Shown: positions 17,019 to 25,765, counted from the stretch's first letter. The stretch: 64,000 bases of DNA from Xiheicaenibacterium sp046351325 (GCA_046351325.1 JAXLYR010000017.1:1-64000); one strand, 5' to 3'. The notes: generated by a model not told the origin, from the letters alone. Program-made: numbers and translations.

Positions 17019-17095
17019 GCGACACTAGCTCAGTTGGATAGAGCGTCGGCCTCCGGAGCCGAAGGTCGCAGGTTCGACTCCTGCGTGTCGCGCCA
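17019..17095 (+). tRNA. tRNA-Arg (anticodon CCG)
   Basis: A complete cloverleaf can be folded by eye. The acceptor stem GCGACAC pairs with GTGTCGC, the D arm is GCTC/GAGC, and the anticodon stem TCGGC pairs with GCCGA around the loop CTCCGGA, giving anticodon CCG. The T stem GCAGG pairs with CCTGC around TTCGACT. The discriminator is G and the 3' CCA is encoded. It reads the CGG arginine codon, frequent in this high-GC genome. It stands alone, 42 bp from the 3' end of the convergent dioxygenase gene. Confidence 0.97.
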
Positions 17096-17136
17096 AACCC
17101 CCAGATCGAGTCTCCCGCGAAAGAGGGCCGCAGCCC

Positions 17137-18039
17137 TCATCCGAATTGGACGGACCGCTTCGTAAAGGCCGAGTCCATCCACCAACCCTTGATGGGGAAT
17201 GTGACCGGGGTCCGCTCGCCGCCCTCGACGGCCGCGCCGGCAGCTACCAAGACTGGGGCATAGTGCTCCCAAGTCGGCAGCGCCATCGAGGCGCCGGGCG
17301 CGAGCGCTTGGAACTGCGCGAGCGCGTCGATATCCAAGCGCTCGAGCGCGCCACGTGCCCAATCGTCGAACTCCGTCGCCCATGAGGGGATGTCACGACG
17401 GAACGCGAAGCGCATGTTGTGGGTCAGAAATCCGCTGCCGAAGATGAGGACTCCCTCGTCGCGCAGTGAGGCGAGCGCCCGACCGAGGTCCACCAACGTG
17501 GTGGGGATGAGCGGCGGCAACGAGAGCTGCAATACGGGGATATTGGCCTCGGGGAACATCCCCATCAGCGGCACGTACGCGCCGTGATCGAGGCCGCGCG
17601 CGCCGTCCGCGCCGCGCGGGATCCGTGCGGCGTCGAGGAGCGCGCCGACGCGCTCAGCGAGCTCGGGGGTCGGCGGAGCGGGGTATTTCGATTGGTAATA
17701 CTTCTCCGGGAAGCCGTAGAAATCGTAGACCAGCGGCGTGGGGGAGATCGCGCCGGTCGTCGCGACCGGAGCAGCCCAATGGGCAGAGATCATCAGCACG
17801 CTGCTCGGTTTGGGGAGCGCGCGGCCCCACGCCGCGAGCTCGCTCATCCACTCCGCGTCGTCGAGCAATACCGGCGCACCGTGCGCCGCAAAGACGACGG
17901 GAGCGCGCCCGGAGGCAGGTCCTCGAGTCGTCAGGTCACCCTCGCTGTTTTTGTTCATGGCATTGGGCTCCCCTGTTCCACACCCGATCGCGGCGAGCGG
18001 CAGCGCCGCCAGCGCGCTCAACGTCGTACGTCGATTCAT
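17137..18039 (-). CDS. Extradiol ring-cleavage dioxygenase, LigB/DODA family, with export signal
   Basis: A 300-aa class III extradiol dioxygenase of the 4,5-DOPA-dioxygenase/YgiD type, which opens catechol rings using non-haem iron. Conserved His-containing motifs are VVFAAHGAP, LMISAHWA, GLDHGAYVPL and GSGFLTHNMRF, in the family order. Unusually it starts with MNRRTTLSALAALPLAAIGC, an RR-containing, Tat-like signal ending in a lipobox, so the enzyme may be exported in folded form. The ATG at 18039 begins exactly at that signal; a TTG 15 nt upstream is possible. Substrate unknown. Confidence 0.87.
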   Translation of the reverse strand: MNRRTTLSALAALPLAAIGCGTGEPNAMNKNSEGDLTTRGPASGRAPVVFAAHGAPVLLDDAEWMSELAAWGRALPKPSSVLMISAHWAAPVATTGAISPTPLVYDFYGFPEKYYQSKYPAPPTPELAERVGALLDAARIPRGADGARGLDHGAYVPLMGMFPEANIPVLQLSLPPLIPTTLVDLGRALASLRDEGVLIFGSGFLTHNMRFAFRRDIPSWATEFDDWARGALERLDIDALAQFQALAPGASMALPTWEHYAPVLVAAGAAVEGGERTPVTFPIKGWWMDSAFTKRSVQFG

Positions 18040-18160
18040 CTCGTGAGGAGGCAACTTGCGATGACACCTCGCTCATGGCCAGGACTTGGCGAGACAACGC
18101 GTCGTTGCCATTCTCGCAACTGCGCGTGGAAAGCCAGAGGAACCGTTGTAAAGTCTCGCC

Positions 18161-19084
18161 GTGAGTCTACGGCAGCAGGTTGTATTCGGCGTCGCGCTCG
18201 CGCTCGGACTCGGGACTTCGGTGCTGGCGTGCGGCGATGATTCGGTGACGGGCGGCGGTGGCGCAGGCGGGGCGTCCTCGGGGGGAGCGCCGTCGGGTGG
18301 GGCCGACTCGGGTGGTGCGGGTGGGGGCGACCCGGCCGAGGTGCAATCGGCGATCGACGCTTGTTATGAGACGTTGCACGGCGCGGTCGACGGTCGGCAG
18401 GCCGCTCTCGACGCGCTGAAGACCGCCGCGACGGACTATCCCGATAACGCGCGTGTCCACCTCTTCCTGGGGATGTGCTCGCTCGCCGCCCTCGCCGAGG
18501 ACAACAACCTCGCGGCGCTCGCGGACATCGAGCCTGCGCTCACCCGCGCGATGGAGCTCGCTCCCGACGACCTGCGAATCCCCGGTTGGCTCGCGACGGT
18601 TCGCGTGCAGACCGCGCGTATCCTCGGCGATCAGGCGGCGGTCGACGCGGCCGTCGCCGAGATGATCGACGCGGCGGACCTGTATCCGGAGTTCAACAAC
18701 GTCTCTCTGGCGATCGCGTTCGCCGGCTTCCCGATCGAGACAGGGTATCCCGATATGGCGGTAGCCAGGCTCGAGGCCATCGTCGACTGCGGTAACACCG
18801 ACCCTCGTTGTCGCGACAACCCCGCTGCCCCGCACAACATCCCCGGCTCGCTCATGCTCTTCGGCGATGTCTACGCCAGAGTCGGCAATACGGCGAAGGC
18901 AGGGGAGTACTACCAAGCAGCGCTCGCAGCCGAGAGCGCGCCGAATTGGCCTTATTCGACGGACGCGAACGCCATGTCCACCGGCCTCGCGGACCGCGCG
19001 GCCGCGTGGACCGACGCTGATCCGATGAATGATCCAGAGTTCTTCCTCTCTGGGGCACGGACCTGTCGGGGTTGTCATGAGTGA
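18161..19084 (+). CDS. TPR-like lipoprotein with a single C-terminal haem c motif
   Basis: A 307-aa protein with a lipoprotein signal (GLGTSVLAC, Cys near residue 24) and a Gly-rich linker of about 35 residues. The body consists of helical pairs with tetratricopeptide character (ALDALKTAATDYPDNARVHLF, GDVYARVGNTAKAGEYYQAA). The last six residues contain CRGCH, a haem c attachment motif. This suggests an envelope scaffold that carries one haem. The GTG start at 18161 is preferred because the signal begins directly after it. The next gene's ATG lies 8 nt inside this one, so the genes from 18161 to 20411 may form an operon. Confidence 0.78.
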   Translation: MSLRQQVVFGVALALGLGTSVLACGDDSVTGGGGAGGASSGGAPSGGADSGGAGGGDPAEVQSAIDACYETLHGAVDGRQAALDALKTAATDYPDNARVHLFLGMCSLAALAEDNNLAALADIEPALTRAMELAPDDLRIPGWLATVRVQTARILGDQAAVDAAVAEMIDAADLYPEFNNVSLAIAFAGFPIETGYPDMAVARLEAIVDCGNTDPRCRDNPAAPHNIPGSLMLFGDVYARVGNTAKAGEYYQAALAAESAPNWPYSTDANAMSTGLADRAAAWTDADPMNDPEFFLSGARTCRGCHE

Positions 19085-19319
19085 GCCTCGGACGCGGTCG
19101 CGCCTGGTGCTCGCCTCGGGGGTCGCGCTCGTCCTCGCGGTGAGCGGGGTATTCGCGGCCTGCGGCGACGGCACCGAGTCTCCCAACAACGGCTCGGCGG
19201 CTCCCTCGTCGACCTTGAAGGGCTGGCGCCCCATCAACCTGAAGCTGAATCCGCGCGCGATGTCGGCGATGAGCGCAGCCACGTCCGCGAGCGCTGCACC
19301 GTCCGCTTCTGCGAGGTAG
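19077..19319 (+). CDS. Very small predicted lipoprotein
   Basis: An 80-aa protein: a hydrophobic signal (VALVLAVSGVFAAC, Cys near residue 29), then about 50 residues rich in Ser, Ala and Asn with no fold-like pattern. It overlaps the end of the TPR-haem lipoprotein by 8 nt and ends 3 nt before the next gene, so it looks translationally coupled and probably belongs with them. Function unknown. Confidence 0.6.
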   Translation: MSEPRTRSRLVLASGVALVLAVSGVFAACGDGTESPNNGSAAPSSTLKGWRPINLKLNPRAMSAMSAATSASAAPSASAR

Positions 19320-19322
19320 CGA

Positions 19323-20411
19323 GTGTCCGCGGGGGACTCACTCGCGTTGCCAGCGCGCCCAGCGCGGCGGGCCTTCGCGCGGCGATTCCTCTATGGCTTG
19401 CTGCTGCCGTGGCGCCTCGCGCGCGAGACTCGGCGCGACCCCGAGGTGCGTCGACACCACACGCGCGTCGCGGCGACGCAGGCCGCGATTACGGCGCTCG
19501 TCTCGGTCCTCCCGCCGCTCGCGATTTACCTGTTGTTCGTGCGATATGGCACCAAGTCGACGGGGCTCACCATCTCGCTCGGCAGCGGCAAGACCGTGCG
19601 CGGCGATGAATTTACAGAAATGTCATCGACGACGCTGCTCGCGACGCTCGGGACTCTGTATTACGCGTCGCTCGAGCTCGTGAGTTGGTTCGTGATCGCG
19701 CTCAGCCGTCGGTATCACGACCAGATAGGGCGACACGCGAGCTTGGCTGTTGGCCTGCCCCCCGAAGACCCCGAGGCTCGGCCCAAGGTCGCGCTCGACC
19801 TCAGGTGGATGTGGCGGAAGGTGAAGCGACGCTTCCGCTATTTGCGTGTCTACGGCGGCGCGCTGCCCGTCTTCCTCCTGGTCACCATCCCCTTGCGGAT
19901 GGTCTTGCCGGACGTGCTCGACAGGGCCTGGACGAAGGGCATGCCGGCGATATGGGGTGTTTACCTCGCGCTCGTGTTCACGCTGGCGAAGAGCGCGCAC
20001 TCCTGGCGTATGGAGGGCAAGGCCGAGCTCACTCCGCCGTTCTTCCTGCGCGCGGCGGAGCGACTCACCAAGAAGGAGCCCATCCGATGGCGGTCTCCGC
20101 GTGTGCTCCTACTCGTCTTTCGCTGGTTCTTGCCGCGAGGCTGCGTGGCGTTCTGGCGGCTCGCCAGCAAACCCATTTATCCCCCCGCGATGGAGCTCGA
20201 GCCCAGCGTCTGGGAGGCCATGGGGCTATTCCTCAGTCGGATGATCCTCGGGCTGCCCTTCCTTTATCCGTTCTTCAGGCCCTTTTTCCCGACCGCGGCC
20301 GCCGCGCTGATCCTGATTCCGAAATCGGATCAGGTCGCCGTCGAAGAAGCCTTGCGCGCGACGAGCTCGGCGACGGCTCTGCCCGACCCGGCAGTGCGCA
20401 CACCCTCGTAG
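19323..20411 (+). CDS. Multi-pass membrane protein of unknown function
   Basis: A 362-aa protein with about five to six hydrophobic segments: AAITALVSVLPPLAIYLLFV, LATLGTLYYASLELVSWFVI, ALPVFLLVTIPLRMVLP, WGVYLALVFTLA and two near the C-terminus (LILGLPFLYPFF-type, then AAAALILIP). The loops are strongly basic. No enzyme motif is seen. The GTG start follows a GAGG site 6 nt upstream within the spacer after the small lipoprotein. Its last 82 nt overlap the 3' end of the methyltransferase gene on the other strand. Confidence 0.72.
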   Translation: MSAGDSLALPARPARRAFARRFLYGLLLPWRLARETRRDPEVRRHHTRVAATQAAITALVSVLPPLAIYLLFVRYGTKSTGLTISLGSGKTVRGDEFTEMSSTTLLATLGTLYYASLELVSWFVIALSRRYHDQIGRHASLAVGLPPEDPEARPKVALDLRWMWRKVKRRFRYLRVYGGALPVFLLVTIPLRMVLPDVLDRAWTKGMPAIWGVYLALVFTLAKSAHSWRMEGKAELTPPFFLRAAERLTKKEPIRWRSPRVLLLVFRWFLPRGCVAFWRLASKPIYPPAMELEPSVWEAMGLFLSRMILGLPFLYPFFRPFFPTAAAALILIPKSDQVAVEEALRATSSATALPDPAVRTPS

Positions 20412-20914
20412 AGGACAGTCCAACCCGCGGTCTCCACCAGAGCGCGGAGCTCACCGGGGCCTGCGACCTTGGGGCCTGGCGCGACGCCGGGCGCCGCTGC
20501 GTGCACCGTCCAAACCAGGTGACCACCCGGGCGAACGCGCTCGAGCACGGCAGGCATCAGCGCGCGATTCAGGTAGAAGAAGACGCACACGAGGTCGAAC
20601 GGCCCTGCGACGGACGCGAGCGGCGCTGCGTCCTGCTCGAGGTCCAAGAGCTTGGTCGAGACCTGCACCGACGCGGCGCGAGCGCGCTCGTCGAGCAGCT
20701 CGAGCGCGACCGACGAGCCGTCGATCGCGAGCACGCTCCACCCGCGCTCCGCGAGGTAAATCGCATGTCGCCCGGCGCCACACGGGAGGTCGAGCGCCGA
20801 CGCCCCGCGCGCGAGCGACGCCTCCGCGAGCGCTCGCAGGAGCAGCGGGTCAGGCTCCGTCGAGGCGTGCTCGCCGCGCCTGTAGCGCGCGTCCCACTCG
20901 GCCGTATCGCCCAT
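20330..20914 (-). CDS. Class I SAM-dependent methyltransferase (TehB/UbiE-like)
   Basis: A 194-aa methyltransferase. Motif I is ALDLPCGAGRHAIYLAERG, then VLAIDGSSVALELL (motif post-I, acidic Asp), FDLVCVFFYLNRALMPAVL (motif II) and VRPGGHLVWTVH (motif III), in the order used by small-molecule methyltransferases. The WDARYRRGEHAST start resembles tellurite-resistance TehB-like proteins. Substrate unknown. The ATG at 20914 gives a usual N-terminus; an ATG at 20938 would leave only 6 bp to the divergent IMPDH-like gene. The 3' end overlaps the membrane-protein gene by 82 nt tail to tail. Confidence 0.85.
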   Translation of the reverse strand: MGDTAEWDARYRRGEHASTEPDPLLLRALAEASLARGASALDLPCGAGRHAIYLAERGWSVLAIDGSSVALELLDERARAASVQVSTKLLDLEQDAAPLASVAGPFDLVCVFFYLNRALMPAVLERVRPGGHLVWTVHAAAPGVAPGPKVAGPGELRALVETAGWTVLYEGVRTAGSGRAVAELVARKASSTAT

Positions 20915-20944
20915 AGCGTGCGAGCGCTGATATAGCATCGCCCG

Positions 20945-22393
20945 ATGCGTTTCTTGCACCCCGAGCGCGACGAAGAACTCGAGCTCTCGCTCGAGGACGT
21001 GTTCCTGACTCCGAACTACTACGACGGAGTCTCGCGCCTCGACGTTGATTTGACCCCAAAGGATTTCGCGGGCGGCGCGCACCCGATCGTCTCGGCGAAC
21101 ATGAACGCCGTCACCGGCAAGCGAATGGCCGAGACGATGGCTCGCTTCGGTGGCCTGGGCGTGCTGCCGCAGGACATGGACCTCGACACGGTCGAGCGCA
21201 TCGTGCAGCACATCAAGCGCGCCGATCCGCGGTACGACACGGCGCTCACGGTCACGCCGCGCGCCACGCTGCGCGACGTCCTCGGCATCATCCGCAAGCG
21301 CGCGCACGATCTGGTGATCGTCGTCGACGACGAGCGCAGGCCGCTCGGCATCGTCACGCACGCCGACCTGCGCGATCGCGATCAGTACACGCCGGTGAAG
21401 GCCGTCATGTCGTCGCGCCTCGTGACGATCCCGATGGGGACGAGCAACCGCGACGCGTTCCTCGCGATGGACGAGGCCCGCGTGAAGGCCGCGCCGATCC
21501 TCGACAAAGAGGGCAGGGTCACCGGCGTGCTGACCCGCGACGACGCCGTCCGCCTCGAGTTGCTCAAGCCGACGGTCGACGCGCGCGGCGAGCTCATGAT
21601 CGCGGCCGCGGTGGGCATCAGCGCGACCGCGCCGGCGGCGGCCGCGCGCCTGCTCGAGATCGGCGTGTCGGCGATCGTGCTCGACACCGCGCACGGGCAT
21701 CAGCGCCGCATGATCGAGGCCGTGCGCGAGGTCCGGAAGGTCGTCGGGCGCGCCGTCCCCATCGTCGCGGGGAACGTCTGCACCGCGGCGGGTACGGCCG
21801 ACCTCATCGAGGCAGGGGCTGACATCGTTAAAGTAAACGTCGGGCCCGGCGCGATGTGCACGACGCGCATGCAGACGGGCGCGGGCCGACCGACGTTCTC
21901 TTCGGTGCTCAACTGCGCTCGTGAGGCTCGCGCGCGGGGCAAACACGTTTGGGCCGACGGCGGCGTCCGGCACCCGCGCGACGTGTCGCTCTACCTCGCG
22001 GCGGGCGCGTCGCGCGTGATGATCGGCACGTGGCTCGCGGGCACCTACGAGAGCCCCGGCGACGTCAAAGAGGACAAAGACGGCAAGCTCTACAAAGAGA
22101 ACTACGGCATGGCGAGCAGCCGCGCCGTCGCGGATCGACTGCAGGGGATCGACCCGTTCGAGCGAGCGAAAAAGCAGTTCTTCCGAGAGGGCATATCGAC
22201 CTCGCGCATCTACATCCGAGACGGCAGCGAGAGCGTCGGCGCGGTGCTCGTCGAGATCATCACCGGCCTCCAATCGGCGTTCACGTACACGGGCGCGCTC
22301 GACTGCGAGGCCTTCCACGAGAAGGCCGTCGTCGGCGTGCAGTCGCTCTCCGGCTACGGCGAGGGCAAGCCGCACGGCGCCGAGCGGCGCTGA
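20945..22393 (+). CDS. guaB1: GuaB1-family IMP dehydrogenase/GMP reductase-related protein with CBS pair
   Basis: A 482-aa member of the IMPDH/GMPR family. The barrel begins with ELSLEDVFLTPNYYDGVSRLDV and IVSANMNAVTGKRMAE; a CBS pair (about residues 95-215) is inserted as in IMPDH; then come DTAHGHQRRM, the catalytic loop GPGAMCTTRM with Cys305, ADGGVRHPRD, GTYESPGD and GISTSRIYI. The DTAHGH and GVRHPRD signatures and the C-terminal FHEKAVVGVQSLSGYGEG match the GuaB1 subgroup better than true GuaB. An actinobacterial GuaB1 is, as I recall, a GMP reductase, so a role in recycling GMP to IMP is more likely than de novo GMP synthesis. It starts 31 bp from the divergent methyltransferase start. 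Confidence 0.88.
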   Translation: MRFLHPERDEELELSLEDVFLTPNYYDGVSRLDVDLTPKDFAGGAHPIVSANMNAVTGKRMAETMARFGGLGVLPQDMDLDTVERIVQHIKRADPRYDTALTVTPRATLRDVLGIIRKRAHDLVIVVDDERRPLGIVTHADLRDRDQYTPVKAVMSSRLVTIPMGTSNRDAFLAMDEARVKAAPILDKEGRVTGVLTRDDAVRLELLKPTVDARGELMIAAAVGISATAPAAAARLLEIGVSAIVLDTAHGHQRRMIEAVREVRKVVGRAVPIVAGNVCTAAGTADLIEAGADIVKVNVGPGAMCTTRMQTGAGRPTFSSVLNCAREARARGKHVWADGGVRHPRDVSLYLAAGASRVMIGTWLAGTYESPGDVKEDKDGKLYKENYGMASSRAVADRLQGIDPFERAKKQFFREGISTSRIYIRDGSESVGAVLVEIITGLQSAFTYTGALDCEAFHEKAVVGVQSLSGYGEGKPHGAERR

Positions 22394-22450
22394 CCCGCGA
22401 GCACAGAACGCGTTTGCGGCTCAGCGCGGTTCGGGCGACCTTCTCTGCCC

Positions 22451-24259
22451 ATGAAGGTCCTCGTCCTCAACTGCGGCAGCTCCTCGGTGAAGGCCGCGAT
22501 CCTCGACGCCGAGACCGGGGCTCGCGCGGCGCGCGCGCTGGTCGAGCGCATCGGTGAAGCCTCCCCGGCGGTGAAGTTCGACGATGAGCCGGAGGTCGCG
22601 TGCGCGGCTCCGAACCATCGCGCAGCGCTCGAGCTCGTGCTTCCGCGGCTCATCGAACACGCGGGCGGGCTCTCGGCGATCGGCGCGGTCGGGCACCGCG
22701 TGGTCCACGGCGGCGAGCGTTTTCGCGAGCCGACGCGCATCGACGACGAGGTCGAGCGCACGATCGAAGAGCTCATCCCGCTCGCGCCCTTGCACAACCC
22801 CGCGAACCTCGCTGGCATCCGCGCCGCGCGCGCGGTCCTGTCCGAGCTCGAGCAGGTCGCCGTCTTCGACACGGCCTTCCACGCGACGCTGCCGAACCGC
22901 GCCAAGAACTACGCGATCGACGGTGAGATCGCAGCCAAACACGGCATTCGTCGCTATGGCTTTCACGGCACGAGCCACGCCTACGTCGCGAGTCGCGCTG
23001 CGACCTTCCTGAACGAGAAGCTGCGCGACCTGCGCATCATCACTTGCCACCTCGGCAACGGCGCGAGCGTCTGCGCAGTCGAATATGGGCGCAGCGTCGA
23101 GACCAGCATGGGCATGACTCCGCTCGAGGGCCTCGTGATGGGGACGCGCAGCGGCGACCTCGACGCAGGCGCGATCTTGCACCTCGCGCGAGCGGGGATG
23201 TCGATCTCCGAGCTCGATACTTTGCTCAACAAACGAAGTGGGCTGAAGGGCCTCTCCGGCGTCGGCAACGACATGCGCGACATCGAGGCTCGCGCCGCCG
23301 AGGGCGACGAGCGCTGCCGGCTCGCGATCGTGGTCTTCGCTCACCGCGTCCGCAAATACGTCGGCGCGTACGCCGCGGTGATGGGCGGCGTCGACGCGGT
23401 CGTCTTCACCGGCGGCATCGGACAGAACAGCGCGCTCGTCCGCCACCACGTCATGCGCAGCATGCAGTTCCTCGGGGCCGATCTGGACGAGGACAAGAAC
23501 CGCGACGCCCGCGCGAACAGTGACAAACCTGTCATCCGAATTTCGTCCGAGCGCAGCCGCACGCAGATCCTCGCCGTCGCGACCGACGAAGAGCACGCGA
23601 TCGCAGAGCAGACAGCGCAGATCGCGGTCGGTCGCGATCGCGTCGGCGCGAAGCGGCCAATCCCCATCGCGGTCTCGGCGCGCCATATCCACCTCACGAC
23701 GAAGACGGTCGCGGCCCTCTTCGGCGAAGGACACGAGCTCACGCCGCGAAACCCCTTATCCCAGCCCGGGCAGTTCGCCTGTGAAGAGACGCTCGACGTC
23801 GTCGGCCCGAAGCGCACGCTGAAGGGCGTCCGCGTCCTCGGTCCCGTGCGCCCGGCCGATCAGGTCGAGATCTCTCGAACCGACGAGTTCTTCCTCGGGA
23901 TCGACGCGCCTGTTCGGGACTCGGGGGATGTCCGCGGCTCACCGGGTATCACCCTCGTCGGGCCGAAGGGGCAAGTCGCGCTCGCCGAGGGCGTCATCTG
24001 CGCGCGTCGGCATATCCATATGGCGCCCGACGACGCGACCCACTTCGGTGTAGCGGACGGCGATGTCGTGCAGGTCGCGGTCGACAGCGCCGGGCGCGAT
24101 CTCACCTTCGGCGACGTGCTGATCCGCGTCTCGCCCAAATTCCGACTCGAGATGCACGTCGACACCGACGAGGCCAACGCCGCGGAGCTCGTTCCCGGAG
24201 TCGAGGGCATGCTCGAGACGACGCAGGGGACCGCGCGCCTCGTGCGTCGGAACCTCTGA
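22451..24259 (+). CDS. Acetate kinase fused to PduL-type phosphotransacylase
   Basis: A 602-aa two-domain enzyme. Residues 1-395 are acetate/propionate kinase: VLNCGSSSVKAAIL, GHRVVHGGERF, PLAPLHNPANL, FDTAFHATLP, RYGFHGTSHAYVA, HLGNGASVCAV and FTGGIGQNSALVR. From about residue 400 a PduL domain follows, with its two His-rich metal motifs SARHIHLT and ARRHIHMAPDDA, plus LVGPKGQVALAEG and RVSPKFRLEMHVDTDEAN. PduL exchanges CoA and phosphate on acyl groups, so this single chain could run acyl-CoA to acyl phosphate to acetate plus ATP, or the reverse. In most bacteria the two activities are separate proteins. The reading frame is continuous across the joint. Confidence 0.93.
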   Translation: MKVLVLNCGSSSVKAAILDAETGARAARALVERIGEASPAVKFDDEPEVACAAPNHRAALELVLPRLIEHAGGLSAIGAVGHRVVHGGERFREPTRIDDEVERTIEELIPLAPLHNPANLAGIRAARAVLSELEQVAVFDTAFHATLPNRAKNYAIDGEIAAKHGIRRYGFHGTSHAYVASRAATFLNEKLRDLRIITCHLGNGASVCAVEYGRSVETSMGMTPLEGLVMGTRSGDLDAGAILHLARAGMSISELDTLLNKRSGLKGLSGVGNDMRDIEARAAEGDERCRLAIVVFAHRVRKYVGAYAAVMGGVDAVVFTGGIGQNSALVRHHVMRSMQFLGADLDEDKNRDARANSDKPVIRISSERSRTQILAVATDEEHAIAEQTAQIAVGRDRVGAKRPIPIAVSARHIHLTTKTVAALFGEGHELTPRNPLSQPGQFACEETLDVVGPKRTLKGVRVLGPVRPADQVEISRTDEFFLGIDAPVRDSGDVRGSPGITLVGPKGQVALAEGVICARRHIHMAPDDATHFGVADGDVVQVAVDSAGRDLTFGDVLIRVSPKFRLEMHVDTDEANAAELVPGVEGMLETTQGTARLVRRNL

Positions 24260-24262
24260 AGT

Positions 24263-25765
24263 TCACTCCGACGCGGGGCTCGACTCGGGGGCATCGGAGC
24301 CGCCGGAGCGCTGGCGGCGACGGCGCACGATGCCCATGCCGAGATCGATGAAGTCGCGCGAGATCGCTCGGGCGATCACGAGCGCCGCGCCGATGTACAC
24401 GCCGCCGCCCACCACGACCTCGGCGAGGAGGCGCACCGCTGCGGGCCCGTGACCACCCATCAGCGCGCGGAGGCCGAGCACCGCAGCCGCCATCGGCAGA
24501 CATGCCACGAACGGGCGCGCGACGGACTTGGCGACAGCGCCCAGGGTGATTCCCTCGGGCTTGAGGGCGTGCACGATTTGAAGGGTATTCACCGTGAACG
24601 CGACGCCGACGCCGAACGCCGAATAGACAGGGCCGAGCGGGGCGAGCAGCGCCATCGAGCCGAGCAGCACCGCGACCAGGATGATATCGAGCAAGACGAA
24701 GATCTTGGTGCGACCGACGACTTGCAAATAGCCGGTCGCGAGGACGCCGATCGAGCGGTACATGCTGAGCGCGGCGAGCACGGCGAGGAACGGAGCTACA
24801 CCGCTGTAACTCTTCGGATAGAGGGTCTCGACGAGCGTGTGCGCGACCGCGCCGAGCCCGGCCGCCATGGGGAAGACGACGAGCGCCATGAGCCCGGCCG
24901 CGCGCAGCAGCCCGCGCTTGCGCGACTCCGGATCTTCGAGGCGCGCGAACGACGGGACGAGGACGTCGTTGATCTGCTCGCCGACGTTGGTCGCCGGCAA
25001 ATCAGCGAGGCGATAAGCCTGATTGTAGAGCCCGGTCGCGGCCTCGCCGAAGCGATAGGAGATGAAGAGGTTGTCCCATGTCGTCGCGCCGACGTGGAAC
25101 AGGAACGAGGCGCCGATCGGCGCGCCGTAAGAGAGCAGCTTGCGGAAGATCTCCATCGAGAGCCGACACGGCTCGAGGTACTCGCGGCGCTCGGTGACGG
25201 CCGCGAGATACAGGAGCCCGATGGTCGCGCGCGCCAGGTTGCCCGCGACGATCGACTGGCCCCCGAAGCCCGCGTGTGCGAAGGCGACGGTGCTCGCGGC
25301 GTAGACGATCTCACCCAAAGCGACGCGCGCGCCGATGACGCGAAACCGCATGTCGCGAACAAGGATGTTGCGAGGCAGCCAGCCCAATCGGTCGATGAAA
25401 TGCGAGAGCGCGAGGCCAGGCACGTAGGCGACCATGCCCGGCGTGTGCAACCAGCTCGCGACCGTGAAGCGACCGAGCACGCAGAGCACGCAAGCGATGA
25501 CACCCGCCGTGAGGAGGATCACGCTGCCGTGGAAGGCGACGACGCGCCCCGACTTCGGATGTGCGGCGAGGTATTGGCCGACACCGAAAGAGGTGGCCCA
25601 CCCTGCGCTCATGATGAGAACCACCGCGACGTTGACCTCACCCTGGACCTCGGGCGTGAGGTACCTAGTCAGGATGAACGTGCTGATGATGGTGATGACC
25701 CGCGAACCGACGTTGGCGGCGGTGGTGTAGAGGAACCCGGCGACGGCTTTCTTCGCGAGCGACAC
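24263..25765 (-). CDS. Polysaccharide flippase, Wzx/MVF (MATE-like) superfamily
   Basis: A 500-aa integral membrane protein with 12-14 predicted hydrophobic segments. The N-terminus (AVAGFLYTTAANVGSRVITI, FILTRYLTPEVQGEVNVA) is the typical start of lipid-linked oligosaccharide flippases, and FISYRFGEAATGLYNQAYRLADLP is the conserved mid-region. Such proteins move undecaprenyl-linked repeat units to the periplasmic face. The C-terminus is Arg/Ser-rich and cytoplasmic. GTG at 25765 gives the expected N-terminus. It is divergent from the acyltransferase operon at 25850 (84-bp gap) and separated by 3 bp from the convergent acetate-kinase fusion. The neighbourhood suggests an extracellular polymer as target of the operon. 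Confidence 0.88.
   Translation of the reverse strand: MSLAKKAVAGFLYTTAANVGSRVITIISTFILTRYLTPEVQGEVNVAVVLIMSAGWATSFGVGQYLAAHPKSGRVVAFHGSVILLTAGVIACVLCVLGRFTVASWLHTPGMVAYVPGLALSHFIDRLGWLPRNILVRDMRFRVIGARVALGEIVYAASTVAFAHAGFGGQSIVAGNLARATIGLLYLAAVTERREYLEPCRLSMEIFRKLLSYGAPIGASFLFHVGATTWDNLFISYRFGEAATGLYNQAYRLADLPATNVGEQINDVLVPSFARLEDPESRKRGLLRAAGLMALVVFPMAAGLGAVAHTLVETLYPKSYSGVAPFLAVLAALSMYRSIGVLATGYLQVVGRTKIFVLLDIILVAVLLGSMALLAPLGPVYSAFGVGVAFTVNTLQIVHALKPEGITLGAVAKSVARPFVACLPMAAAVLGLRALMGGHGPAAVRLLAEVVVGGGVYIGAALVIARAISRDFIDLGMGIVRRRRQRSGGSDAPESSPASE

Noticed and set aside
17019..17095. Integration site at tRNA-Arg
   Set aside because: No integrase or partial tRNA copy is visible in the window, and flanking genes look native in composition.
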